DNA of 18,346 nucleotides from JANRLT01 sp041736895 (GCA_041736895.1 JBGSSS010000033.1:1-18346), one strand, 5' to 3'; shown: positions 7,272 to 16,267, numbered from the stretch's first letter. Notes: generated by a model not told the origin, from the letters alone. Numbers and translations: made by a program.

Positions 7272-7293
7272 GTTCGTAGCAATGGCTACGAAC
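7272..7293. other. perfect 9-bp stem-loop at the 3' end of the J-domain-like gene
   Basis: GTTCGTAGC-AATG-GCTACGAAC lies seven bases beyond the stop codon (7300-7302, minus strand). The stem is perfect with a four-base loop. Neither strand shows a T-run directly after the stem, so a rho-independent terminator is doubtful. It could be an RNA 3'-end stabiliser or another short repeat. Confidence 0.4.
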
Positions 7294-7299
7294 GACGGT

Positions 7300-9315
7300 T
7301 TACTTCCCGTGGATCGCCGGTTTGTCGAGGAGCTTGAGCATGAACTTGACATCGACGCCCCCCTTGCCGGCTTCTTGCCAGTACTTGCGGGCTTCGTCGA
7401 TGCTGCCGGTTTTGCTCACATAGTAGAACGCGCCGAGCACGGCACTGTTGGGTGCTTTATTCCCCTTGCTGTTCTCGAACCATCCCTTGACGATCGCCAG
7501 CGCCAAGCCGGAGGGCAGATTTGCAAACTTGTAATTCCTGTTGTTGCCGGCGATGCGGATCGTAATCTCATTCGCTTCGGAATTCACGACATTCGCCAGA
7601 CTCGAACCGACTTGAATCTCGCCCTTGAGCGTGCGCATCGACGATTGCACGGCTTGCCAGAACTGTTCGCTGTAATCGACGACCAAATCCATGCCCAGAT
7701 GGAGTTCTTCCATGTCGGGCGTTTTGGCCAGAGCTTTGACTGCGTTCAGTTCTTGCTTGGCCTCGGAAAATTTCCGTTCGCCGAGCAAGAGGCGAACCTC
7801 GGCCAGCTTGGCCAGGATGACTTTTTGTTCCTCGGCCGTGGCGACATTCGGAGCCGGCATCGGCGCTGGCTTGGGCGTTTCGGGCTTGGTGACTTCCGGC
7901 TTCATGAGTTCCGGCATGGCCTTCTCCGGCATCGGCATGATGGGCTTCACCGGCTCCGGATTTGTTGGCTCGGGCTTCATTGGTTCGGGCATCGCCGGTT
8001 CCGGTTTCATTGGTTCCGGTTTGACCAGCTCCGGCTTCATGGGTTCAGGCTTCATCGGTTCGGGCTGAGCCGGCATCGGCTCGGTGTTTTTCGGTTCCGT
8101 GTTTTTTGGTTCTGTATTTTTCGGAATCGCCGGCACCGAGACCGGCACGACGTCGTTGGAGGGTTTATCCTTTTTCGTGTCTTGCGATTGGTCGGTCTTT
8201 GCCACGGAATCGTCGTCGCGATTGCCGCTCATTTTGGCTTTCACCACGAACCCGCCGATGACAAAGACCACGGCCAGCACGGCCAAGACCAGATACTTGA
8301 CCGGCGATTCTTGCTTGGCCGCGCGATACGGATTTGGGGTCGCGATCGGTTCGCCAAAGCTCGCGTCTTCTTCAACGTAGTTCTGGCTCGTGCCGGGAAG
8401 CGGGCTGCGCGCATTGTTCAGCGGTGCCATCGGATTTACGGCCGCCGAGAAAGCCCCGGGCCCGCCGTTGCCAAAGTTCGAACTGCCGCCAACCGGTGCC
8501 ATGGGGTTCGGCAGGCCAGCGGGTTGAAACGGATCGTGGGCTGGCGTCGCTTCGTAGACCGGCGCTACTGGCGTGTAGCCATAGGACTGCGCCGGAGCTG
8601 GATTGTAAACCGGTTGACTATAGGCCGGAGGGGAATAAGGGGCCGGCGCAATGGGTTGCCCATACACGGGTTGGCCATAAGCCGGCGGCGCAGGCGGCGC
8701 TTGACCATACGCCGGTTGTCCATATGCGGGCGGCGCGTAAGCTGGCTGTGCGTAGGGTGCTTGACCATACGGCGGCTGACCATAGGGCGGCGGCTGAGTA
8801 TATGGCTGCGCGTGTGGGGCGACCGTCGGCGGCTGTTGGGCGTAACCCGGTTGTTGATAAGCCGGTTGGACGAATGGAGGTTCTTGGTAACTCGGTTGAC
8901 CGTAGGCTGGGTAGGCCTGGTCCGGAGTGTAGGCCGGCGATTGCGACGCGGGAGTTGAAGGGAGCGGGACGAGAACCGATGCCGCGGCAGCGGTGGTGCT
9001 TGGTTGCGGCGCGGGCATTGCTTCGGCCGAGGGCGTTGTCTCGCCGCGCAAACGATTGTCATAAGCCGCTTTATGTTGCGGATGTGTCAACGTACTCTGG
9101 GCTTCGGCCAAATCGTTGATCAATTTTTGCCACAGCGGGCGATGCTTCTCGGGTTTGATGGCCAAGAGTCGGCTCAGTTGCTTCTCCGCCGCCTTGCTAA
9201 TGATTTGCAGATTTTCTTCGAACTCCGCTAAGCCGAGCAATTTGTAGTACGTCGGCGTCTCCCCCAGCGACGTCGGGACTTGCAGCCAGGCTTGGTAAGG
9301 ATTGAATTCGGCCAT
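7300..9315 (-). CDS. J-domain-like, single-pass membrane protein with low-complexity linkers
   Basis: The protein has 671 residues from the ATG at 9313-9315; a TTG three codons upstream is less likely. Residues 1-90 (FNPYQAWLQV, YYKLLGLAEFEENL, LTHPQHKAAYDNRLRG) resemble the J-like N-terminal module of many planctomycete proteins. The HPD tripeptide needed to stimulate Hsp70 is not in its usual place. Residues ~120-260 are rich in Pro, Tyr, Gln and Ala (AYGQPSYQEPP type). One membrane helix (YLVLAVLAVVFVIGGFVV) lies at about 338-358. Residues ~395-490 hold NTEPK and KPEPM repeats. The C-terminal ~180 residues are an ordered helical and beta domain (LAEVRLLLGERKFSEAKQEL, EITIRIAGNNRNYKFANLP). 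The layout suggests a cytoplasmic J-like head, a membrane anchor and an exported sensor or binding domain. The specific role is unknown. Confidence 0.8.
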   Translation of the reverse strand: MAEFNPYQAWLQVPTSLGETPTYYKLLGLAEFEENLQIISKAAEKQLSRLLAIKPEKHRPLWQKLINDLAEAQSTLTHPQHKAAYDNRLRGETTPSAEAMPAPQPSTTAAAASVLVPLPSTPASQSPAYTPDQAYPAYGQPSYQEPPFVQPAYQQPGYAQQPPTVAPHAQPYTQPPPYGQPPYGQAPYAQPAYAPPAYGQPAYGQAPPAPPAYGQPVYGQPIAPAPYSPPAYSQPVYNPAPAQSYGYTPVAPVYEATPAHDPFQPAGLPNPMAPVGGSSNFGNGGPGAFSAAVNPMAPLNNARSPLPGTSQNYVEEDASFGEPIATPNPYRAAKQESPVKYLVLAVLAVVFVIGGFVVKAKMSGNRDDDSVAKTDQSQDTKKDKPSNDVVPVSVPAIPKNTEPKNTEPKNTEPMPAQPEPMKPEPMKPELVKPEPMKPEPAMPEPMKPEPTNPEPVKPIMPMPEKAMPELMKPEVTKPETPKPAPMPAPNVATAEEQKVILAKLAEVRLLLGERKFSEAKQELNAVKALAKTPDMEELHLGMDLVVDYSEQFWQAVQSSMRTLKGEIQVGSSLANVVNSEANEITIRIAGNNRNYKFANLPSGLALAIVKGWFENSKGNKAPNSAVLGAFYYVSKTGSIDEARKYWQEAGKGGVDVKFMLKLLDKPAIHGK

Positions 9316-9847
9316 GTCACTCAAGTTGCAAAGGTGGAGCAGACGCCGGGCGTCTTTTATTCAAGCGGGCAAGATACAAATCACTTCTAAAGCCACAGCC
9401 AACTATAAGTAAATTTTATTCTATTGGGACGCTTCCCGCGAGGTGTGACCGCATCCAATTCGCTTCCGGCTGTTCAAAAAAGCAGCGTCAAAATCGGCAA
9501 AATGCCGTCTTTCGTTCCGACGAGTCATGCGAAACGCCTCGGAAATCCGTCACCCCTCTACAATTGCCTCTGCTTGCTAGCTCAACTAGAAATCCGCGCT
9601 TTGCAAGCAAGCGCAAATACTCTGACCCCCGCAATCTCCGACAAGTTCCGAAAATCTGCGACGAACTTTTCACCACTCGATACTGAAATTACGCAAATCC
9701 GGCAATTCTCGGGCGGCATTGGGAACTTCCCACAGTGGCGAATCGTCTGATCGCGATGGGAGTCCTTTTGCTACATTGAATCACGAGCCGGGTTCTGTGA
9801 ATTCGCCGCAACCCGCGCATTTTATTGCATTTTGCCGAGAGGGAACG
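9316..9847. other. 532-bp divergent intergenic region
   Basis: This gap lies between the divergent J-domain-like gene and the macroglobulin gene, so promoters for both should be here. I could not identify a convincing -35/-10 pair. The longest open frame (108 codons from a TTG at 9424) has no ribosome site and no recognisable sequence, so I do not call it. The region is less GC-rich than the genes. AGGG at 9840-9843 is the likely ribosome-binding site for the macroglobulin start. Confidence 0.5.
9341..9355. promoter_or_regulatory. 15-base palindrome in the leader of the J-domain-like gene
   Basis: AGACGCC-G-GGCGTCT is perfectly symmetrical about its central G and sits about 25 bases upstream of the minus-strand ATG. 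That position would suit an operator. On the plus strand it is followed by TTTTAT, so it could equally be a short terminator or a dispersed repeat. The evidence is symmetry and position only. Confidence 0.35.
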
Positions 9848-12800
9848 ATGTCGCTGCCCAAATGGGGTTTGTTCACGGGTTTGTCGTTGTGCATCGCGGC
9901 GGTGGCCGCGGGGGCTTTTTTTGCGGAGCAGAAATTGCTGACTTACGAGCAAGCCCTGAAACTTCAGCAGGCCGGCAATTACAAAGAGGCGTACGAAGCC
10001 TTTCGCGCGCGGGCCCTCGACGCCAAGGCCGACCCGGCCAAGGTCGGCAACGATCTACAGCAAGCGACGCAGTGCCTGCAAGCACTCGCCCGCACCGACG
10101 AGATCGACGATTTTCGCGAAGCGGTGATTAAGCTCCATGCCGGCAATTGGAAGCTGCTCCGAGCGGCGGGGCAAAACTACGAGCAAGTCGAACACTTCGG
10201 CTATCGCATCGCCGGCAAGTTCGTTCGCGGCTCGCATCGCGGCGGCGGAGAACCCCTCAATAGCACGGCCCGCGATCGGGTCCGCGCGTTGCAGCTTTAC
10301 GAACAGGCGATGAACCTCGCGATCAAAGAAAACAAGCCGCGCGAGCTGGGGCAATTCTATCTGCAACTGGCTCAAGAGATGCTTGGCCCCTATGGCTATG
10401 GCGGCGCGTGGCGCTTGCAGTTGCTCACCGATCTGAAAACACTGCCCGACTACGAAGATGGCTGGTACTATCCTCACGGCGAGCAGCGCGGCGCGCCGGT
10501 CGATGCCGAAGGGAACCCGATTTATTACGCGATCCCCAAGTCGTGGGACGCGGCAAAGAGCGACGGCGAGCGGTATCGTTGGTGTCTGGCGCAGGCAGCC
10601 GAGTCGGATGCTTCGCTGCTGAATCAATCGCGCTGGGACTACGCACAATTTTTGTACAACCAATTCGGCGAGCAGACCCTCGCGCAATGGGGGTGGTACT
10701 TCGGCCGCGGGCAAGACGACGACGACGACACGAAGAAAGACACCAGCGGCACCTACGAACTGCACACGCTGAAGGACAGCGAAACGATCGCGCGGCTGGC
10801 GACCGGGATCAAGCGCTTCACGCTGCCGGACGAACACAACTTTATCAAGATCTTTTACCAGATCGCCGACACCAAGGGTTCCTTGTCGTCGAACGCGCTT
10901 GACATGCTCTCGAGCATCTACCAGAACCGCCGCCAATATCCGAAGGCGGCTGAAATTCTCCGCCGCGCGATCAAGGAGCACGGCAATAACGGCCGGCAGC
11001 AGCAACTCGATCAGATCGTCAAAAACTGGGGCCGCTTCGAGCCGCTGATGCAACTCCCCGCGGGCAAAGGGGCGACCGTCGAGTACCGCTTCCGCAACGG
11101 CGACAAGGTCAGCTTCACCGCGCACGAGATCAAGGTGCAGGAACTCCTCACGGACGTCAAGAATTACCTGAAAGGGGCCAATAACGCCAACAATCTCGAC
11201 TGGAACAAACTCGACATCCAAAACATCGGCCATCGCTTGGTCGATCGCAACGAAACCAAGTACATAGGCGCCAAGATCGCCGGCTGGGATCTCGAATTGA
11301 AGCCCAAGCCGGATCATAACGACCGCCGCGTTACTGTCGCCACGCCGCTGCAAAAAGCCGGCGCGTACCTGCTCAAGGCCGTGATGAAAGACGGCAACAC
11401 GAGCCAAATCATCCTCTGGCTCGACGACACGGCCATCGTCAAGAAACCGCTCGACGGCGGGCAGTACTATTTCGTCGCCGATGCCGTCACCGGCGAGCCG
11501 CTCGCCAAGACGAACCTCGAATTCTTCGGCTACCGCCAGAAGCAAGTTGGCAACACCAATAAGTATGTCACCGAGATCAAGAACTTCGCCGAGTTCACCG
11601 ACGCCGATGGCCAAGTCATCAAGCAGGGGAACAACAACGACGAGATCAACCAGTACCAGTGGATCATCACCGCGACCAAGGAGGGCCGTTACGCGTATCT
11701 TGGCTTCACGGGCATCTGGTACAGCAACGCGTACGACGAAGAATACAATGCGACCAAGGTCTTCACCATCACCGACCGCCCCGTCTATCGCCCGGGCAAC
11801 AAGGTGAAGTACAAATTCTGGGTCCGCCACGCCAAGTACGATCAAGAAGATTCATCCAGCTTCGCCAACAAAACCTTCCAAGTCGAAATCCACAACCCCA
11901 AGGGCGAGAAGGTTCAAACCAAAACCATGACCGCCGATGCCTACGGCGGCTTCGATGCCGAGTTTGATCTGCCGAAAGATGCGACGCTCGGCGTGTATCA
12001 ATTGATGGTCGTCAATCACGGCGGCGGAAACTTCCGCGTCGAAGAATACAAAAAGCCCGAGTTCGAAGTCACCGTCGACGCGCCGACCGATCCGATTATG
12101 CTCGGCGAAAAAGTCACGGCCACGATCAACGCCAAATACTACTTCGGCGCGCCCGTCGCCAAGGGGACGGTGAAGTACAAAATCAGCCGCACCAACAAGT
12201 CGCAGCAGTGGTACCCGATCATGCCATGGGATTGGTTCTATGGCCGCGGGTACTGGTGGTTCGCGTACGATGCGCCGTGGTACCCGGGCTGGCAAAATTG
12301 GGGCTGCTGGGCACCGATCCCGTGGTGGTACGGCGATAACCGCCAACCACCCGAAGAAATCGCCAACGCCGAGATGCCGCTGCCCGCGGACGGCAAGCTG
12401 AAAATCGATATCGACACAGCCCCGGCCAAGGAACTCCACCCTGACCAGGATCACGAGTACACCGTCACCGCCGAAGTGGTCGACGAATCGCGCCGCGTCA
12501 TCGTTGGCACGGGCACCGTCCTCGTCGCGCGCAAACCGTTCAAGGTTTTTGCCTGGCTCGATCGCGGCTACTACCGCACGGGCGACACGATCAAGGCGAT
12601 GTTCTCCGCCCACACACTCGACGAAAAACCGATCGTCGGGACTGGCAAGCTGACGCTCTACAAGATCGCGTACAAGGACAACAAGCCGGTCGAGACCAGC
12701 GTCCGCGAGTGGGACCTCAACACGAAGGACGAAGGCCGCTCGGAGTTGCAACTCAAAGCGAGCGAGCCGGGCCAGTACCGGCTCTCGTACAAAGTCACCG

Positions 12801-15800
12801 ACAAGAAACAACACACGATCGAAGGAGGCTACCTCTTCACGATCATCGGCGCCGGCACGGACGGCGCGGATTTCAAGTTCAACGATCTGGAACTGATCCC
12901 CGACAAGGCCGAATACAAGCCCGACGAAAAGATCAAGCTCCAGGTCAACACCAACCGCGCGAACAGCACGGTGCTCCTCTTCGTGCGCCCGACGAACGGC
13001 GTCTACCAGAAGCCGCGCGTCCTGCGCCTCAAGGGCAAGAGCACGGTCGAAGAAATTGCCGTCGTGAAGCGCGACATGCCGAACATGTACTTCGAAGCGC
13101 TCACGATCTCCGGGGCCAAGGTCCACAACGAGACCAAGGAAGTAGTGATTCCGCCCGAGAAGCGAATCCTCAACATCACGATCGATCCGTCGAGCAAGGA
13201 ATACAAGCCGGGGCAAAAGGCCAAGGTCAAAGTCCGCCTCACCGACAGCACGGGCGAGAACTTCGTCGGCTCGACGGTCGTGGCGGTTTACGACAAAGCG
13301 GTCGAGTACATCAGCGGCGGCAGCAATGTTCCGGAGATCAAGGAGTTCTTCTGGAAATGGCGGCGGCATCACAACGTCAATCAAGAGACGTCGCTCCAGC
13401 GCTGGTTCCACAATCTCGATCTGCCAAGAAAACCGGGGATGAGCAATCTCGGGATGTTCGGTGAAATGGCGGTCGAAGAGCTTTTGGAAAATGATGCAGG
13501 ATTAAGCAATCGTGATGATCACGTAAGGTTTTTCCAAAAAGGCCTAGGCGGCGGCTACGGCGGAGGTGGCATGCACCTCCCCGGTGCGATGGCCGAGAGC
13601 ATGCCGATGGCGGCCGCACCCGCAAGGGATGCCGCGATGCCGATGTCAAAGTCGATGGCTACTGGCAATGCGGCCCCTCTCAAAGGCGAAGCCGGCGGCG
13701 CTCCCGGTGCCGCCCTCGTCCAACCCACCGTGCGCTCGAACTTCGCCGACACGGCACTCTGGGTCGGCGCGCTCACGACCAAGGCCGATGGCACGGCCGA
13801 GGTGGAACTGACGATGCCGGAGAATCTGTCAACGTGGCGGATCAAGGTCTGGGGCATGGGCCACGGCACCAAGGTCGGCGAGGGCCAATCCGATGTCGTC
13901 ACGAACAAGGATGTGATCGTGCGTCTCCAAGCGCCGCGGTTCTTCGTCGAGAAGGACGAAGTTGTCCTCAGCGCGAACGTGCACAATTATCTGAAAACCA
14001 AGAAGAGCGTCACGGTCAAGCTCGACCTGCCGGGCGAGTTTTTGTCGGTGCTCGATAATTCAAAGACGCCGCTCAGTCGCGTGATCGAAGTCGCGGCCGG
14101 CGGCGAAGAGCGCGTCGATTGGCGCGTCAAGGTCCGCGCCGAAGGCGAAGCTACGGTCCGCATGTCGGCCCTGACCGACGAAGACAGCGACGCGACCGAA
14201 CAAAAGTTCCCGGTCTACGTCCACGGCATGCTGAAAATGGAATCGTTCAGCGGCATGCTGCGGCCGCAGGACGAAAGCGGCAAGCTCACGTTCACCGTCC
14301 CAACCGAACGCCGGCCGGAGCAATCGCGGATCGAGATTCGCTACTCGCCGACCCTCGCCGGCGCGTGCGTCGACGCGCTGCCGTATCTCGCGAGTTACCC
14401 GTACGGCTGCACGGAGCAGACGCTCAATCGCTTCGTGCCGACCGTTGTCACGCAGAAGATCCTGCAGCGGATGAAGCTCGACCTCGCCGCGATCAAGGCG
14501 AAGCGCACGAACCTCAACGCGCAGGAAATCGGCGACCCCATGAAACGCGCCGAGCAGTGGCAAAAAACGACGCACTGGAAACACAATCCGGTCTTCGACA
14601 ACGAAGAAGTCGCGAAAATGGTCAAGGACGGCGTGCAGCGTCTGACCGAAATGCAGCTCAGCGACGGCGGCTGGGGCTGGTTCAGCGGCTTCGGTGAGCA
14701 CAGCTACCCCCACACCACAGCGGTCGTCGTGCATGGCTTGCAGCTTAGCAAGGCCAACGACGTCGCCCTGGTTCCCGGCATGTTGGAAAAGGGCGTTGAC
14801 TGGCTCAAGCGTTATGAAAAAGGCGAAGTCGAACGACTCAAACGCGGCGATCTCGTCCGCGACAAGAAAGAGGGCTGGAAGGACATCCGCGATTACAAAC
14901 TGCAAGCCGACAACATCGACGCGCTCGTGTATTACGTCCTCAGCGACGCGGATCACAAGAACAACGCGATGAACGAGTACCTCTATCGCGACCGCACGCA
15001 TCTGGCCGTGTACGCGAAGGCCCTCTTCGGGCTGGGCCTGCACAAGCATCAGGACAAAGAAAAACTCGACATGATTCTGCGCAACATCGCGCAGTTCGTC
15101 GTCGTCGATGACGAGAATCAAACGGCGTATCTGAAACTGCCGCAAGACAACTGGTGGTGGAACTGGTACGGCAGCGAAGTCGAGGCCCACAGCTTCTACC
15201 TCAAGCTGCTTAGCGCAGCCGAACCCAAGAGCGAAGTCGCGCCGAAGCTGGTCAAGTACCTGCTCAACAACCGCAAGCATGCGACCTACTGGAACAGCAC
15301 CCGCGACAGCGCGTACGCGATCGAAGCCTTGGCCGATTACATGAAGGCCAGCGGCGAAGACGCCCCCGACATGACGGTCGAGGTCCTCGTTGACGGCAAG
15401 AAGCAGAAAGAGGTGAAGATCACCGCGCAGGATCTCTTCACCGTCGACAACACGGTCGTCCTCGCTGGCAACGAAGTCACTGCCGGCCCGCACACCGTCG
15501 AACTGAAGAAGGTCGGCAAGGGTCCGCTCTACTACAACGCGTACGTCACGAACTTCACACTCGAAGACGACATCAAGCGTGCTGGGCTCGAGGTCAAGGT
15601 GAACCGCAAGTTCTACAAACTGAAAAAGGTCGAAAAGGAAGTCGCCGTCAGCGGCTCGCGCGGCCAAGCCGCCATGCAAAAGGTCGAGAAGTACGAACGC
15701 GAGGAGATCGCCAACGATGGCGAGCTCAAGAGCGGCGACCTGCTCGAGGTCGAACTCGAAATCGACAGCAAGAACGACTACGAGTACATCCTCTTCGAGG

Positions 15801-16060
15801 ATCTCAAGGCCGCCGGCTGCGAAGCGGTCGAAGTTCGCTCCGGCTACAACGGCAACAGCATGGGGGCCTACGTCGAGTTCCGCGACAACCGCGTCGGGTT
15901 CTTCATCCGGGCATTAGCGCGGGGCAAACACAGCGTCAGCTACAAACTCCGCGCCGAAATCCCCGGCCGCTTCAGCGCCTTGCCGGCGAAAGCCAGCGCG
16001 ATGTACGCGCCGGAACTGCAAGGCAACAGCGACGAGATGAAGCTCAAGATCGTGGATTGA
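9848..16060 (+). CDS. alpha-2-macroglobulin family protein with intact thioester motif
   Basis: The protein has 2070 residues, against about 1650 for E. coli YfhM. I chose the ATG at 9848 for AGGG four bases upstream and for the N-terminal signal/anchor segment (residues ~6-26); an open frame reaches further upstream without either. Residues ~35-470 are helical and TPR-like. Macroglobulin beta-domains follow: DAVTGEPLAKTNLEFFGYR near 545 and VFTITDRPVYRPGNKVKYKF near 640. An aromatic insert lies at 788-828 and a Gly/Ala/Met-rich segment at ~1232-1296. The A2M domain (ADTALWVGALTTKADGTAEV) starts near 1300. The thioester motif is PYGCTEQ (Cys1521 to Gln1524), and the toroid domain carries MQLSDGGWGWFSGF. 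Macroglobulins trap proteases by covalent capture, and bacterial ones are thought to guard the periplasm. The usual partner gene pbpC is not adjacent. Confidence 0.93.
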   Translation: MSLPKWGLFTGLSLCIAAVAAGAFFAEQKLLTYEQALKLQQAGNYKEAYEAFRARALDAKADPAKVGNDLQQATQCLQALARTDEIDDFREAVIKLHAGNWKLLRAAGQNYEQVEHFGYRIAGKFVRGSHRGGGEPLNSTARDRVRALQLYEQAMNLAIKENKPRELGQFYLQLAQEMLGPYGYGGAWRLQLLTDLKTLPDYEDGWYYPHGEQRGAPVDAEGNPIYYAIPKSWDAAKSDGERYRWCLAQAAESDASLLNQSRWDYAQFLYNQFGEQTLAQWGWYFGRGQDDDDDTKKDTSGTYELHTLKDSETIARLATGIKRFTLPDEHNFIKIFYQIADTKGSLSSNALDMLSSIYQNRRQYPKAAEILRRAIKEHGNNGRQQQLDQIVKNWGRFEPLMQLPAGKGATVEYRFRNGDKVSFTAHEIKVQELLTDVKNYLKGANNANNLDWNKLDIQNIGHRLVDRNETKYIGAKIAGWDLELKPKPDHNDRRVTVATPLQKAGAYLLKAVMKDGNTSQIILWLDDTAIVKKPLDGGQYYFVADAVTGEPLAKTNLEFFGYRQKQVGNTNKYVTEIKNFAEFTDADGQVIKQGNNNDEINQYQWIITATKEGRYAYLGFTGIWYSNAYDEEYNATKVFTITDRPVYRPGNKVKYKFWVRHAKYDQEDSSSFANKTFQVEIHNPKGEKVQTKTMTADAYGGFDAEFDLPKDATLGVYQLMVVNHGGGNFRVEEYKKPEFEVTVDAPTDPIMLGEKVTATINAKYYFGAPVAKGTVKYKISRTNKSQQWYPIMPWDWFYGRGYWWFAYDAPWYPGWQNWGCWAPIPWWYGDNRQPPEEIANAEMPLPADGKLKIDIDTAPAKELHPDQDHEYTVTAEVVDESRRVIVGTGTVLVARKPFKVFAWLDRGYYRTGDTIKAMFSAHTLDEKPIVGTGKLTLYKIAYKDNKPVETSVREWDLNTKDEGRSELQLKASEPGQYRLSYKVTDKKQHTIEGGYLFTIIGAGTDGADFKFNDLELIPDKAEYKPDEKIKLQVNTNRANSTVLLFVRPTNGVYQKPRVLRLKGKSTVEEIAVVKRDMPNMYFEALTISGAKVHNETKEVVIPPEKRILNITIDPSSKEYKPGQKAKVKVRLTDSTGENFVGSTVVAVYDKAVEYISGGSNVPEIKEFFWKWRRHHNVNQETSLQRWFHNLDLPRKPGMSNLGMFGEMAVEELLENDAGLSNRDDHVRFFQKGLGGGYGGGGMHLPGAMAESMPMAAAPARDAAMPMSKSMATGNAAPLKGEAGGAPGAALVQPTVRSNFADTALWVGALTTKADGTAEVELTMPENLSTWRIKVWGMGHGTKVGEGQSDVVTNKDVIVRLQAPRFFVEKDEVVLSANVHNYLKTKKSVTVKLDLPGEFLSVLDNSKTPLSRVIEVAAGGEERVDWRVKVRAEGEATVRMSALTDEDSDATEQKFPVYVHGMLKMESFSGMLRPQDESGKLTFTVPTERRPEQSRIEIRYSPTLAGACVDALPYLASYPYGCTEQTLNRFVPTVVTQKILQRMKLDLAAIKAKRTNLNAQEIGDPMKRAEQWQKTTHWKHNPVFDNEEVAKMVKDGVQRLTEMQLSDGGWGWFSGFGEHSYPHTTAVVVHGLQLSKANDVALVPGMLEKGVDWLKRYEKGEVERLKRGDLVRDKKEGWKDIRDYKLQADNIDALVYYVLSDADHKNNAMNEYLYRDRTHLAVYAKALFGLGLHKHQDKEKLDMILRNIAQFVVVDDENQTAYLKLPQDNWWWNWYGSEVEAHSFYLKLLSAAEPKSEVAPKLVKYLLNNRKHATYWNSTRDSAYAIEALADYMKASGEDAPDMTVEVLVDGKKQKEVKITAQDLFTVDNTVVLAGNEVTAGPHTVELKKVGKGPLYYNAYVTNFTLEDDIKRAGLEVKVNRKFYKLKKVEKEVAVSGSRGQAAMQKVEKYEREEIANDGELKSGDLLEVELEIDSKNDYEYILFEDLKAAGCEAVEVRSGYNGNSMGAYVEFRDNRVGFFIRALARGKHSVSYKLRAEIPGRFSALPAKASAMYAPELQGNSDEMKLKIVD

Positions 16061-16110
16061 GCGGGCGCAGCCCGCCCACAACAAAGCCGCCGATGGTATC
16101 GGCGGGCATT
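16061..16110 (+). repeat. REP-like element, solo copy 1
   Basis: A hairpin, GCGGGC-GCA-GCCCGC (16061-16075), starts at the base after the macroglobulin stop codon. The REP core at 16081-16110 has ACAAAG, then the hairpin CCGCCGAT-GGT-ATCGGCGG, then GCATT. The same core flanks the RAYT gene at 17301-17330 and, inverted, at 17947-17976. Identity with the latter continues through CGCG after the core. It may help form the 3' end of the macroglobulin transcript, but no T-run follows on the plus strand. Confidence 0.8.
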
Positions 16111-16133
16111 CGCGGGTCGTTGCGAAGAATGCG

Positions 16134-16240
16134 GGACACTGATTTTACTGATGTGACTGATTTTCACTGATCTGCAATTTCAAATATTCTTGTCTTTGCA
16201 GATCAGTGTTTCATCAGTCACATCATAAGAATCAGTGTCC
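16134..16240. repeat. long imperfect inverted repeat built from ACTGAT units
   Basis: The arm at 16134-16177 returns as its reverse complement at 16196-16240, separated by an 18-base spacer. Both arms read GGACACTGATT, a variable stretch, TGATGTGACTGAT, a variable stretch, then CACTGATCTGCAA. ACTGAT occurs four times in the left arm. The sequence is AT-rich compared with its surroundings. It lies between two plus-strand genes and could form a long RNA hairpin. I see no coding potential. Confidence 0.75.
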
Positions 16241-16267
16241 TGTTTTGCCATTTCCTAGAAACTTGTG

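Noticed and set aside
7272..7293. Firm intrinsic terminator for the J-domain-like gene
   Set aside because: The stem is perfect but no T-run follows on the minus strand, so I list it only as a stem-loop.
7282..8958. 558-codon open frame antisense to the J-domain-like gene
   Set aside because: Its Arg/Phe/His/Leu-rich repeats are the mirror of the KPEPM and Pro/Tyr-rich coding repeats. It has no ribosome site and no domain.
9424..9750. 108-codon frame in the large intergenic gap
   Set aside because: It has a TTG start without a ribosome site, an unremarkable composition, and no match to any family I know.
9719..9847. Earlier start for the macroglobulin
   Set aside because: The extra 43 residues have no family resemblance and would put the signal/anchor helix inside. 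AGGG four bases before 9848 supports the later start.
10055..15679. Three long minus-strand open frames (up to 596 codons) across the macroglobulin
   Set aside because: They follow from strong G/C-ending codon use on the plus strand, which removes stops on the opposite strand. The translations are featureless and Val/Asp/Leu/Arg-rich.
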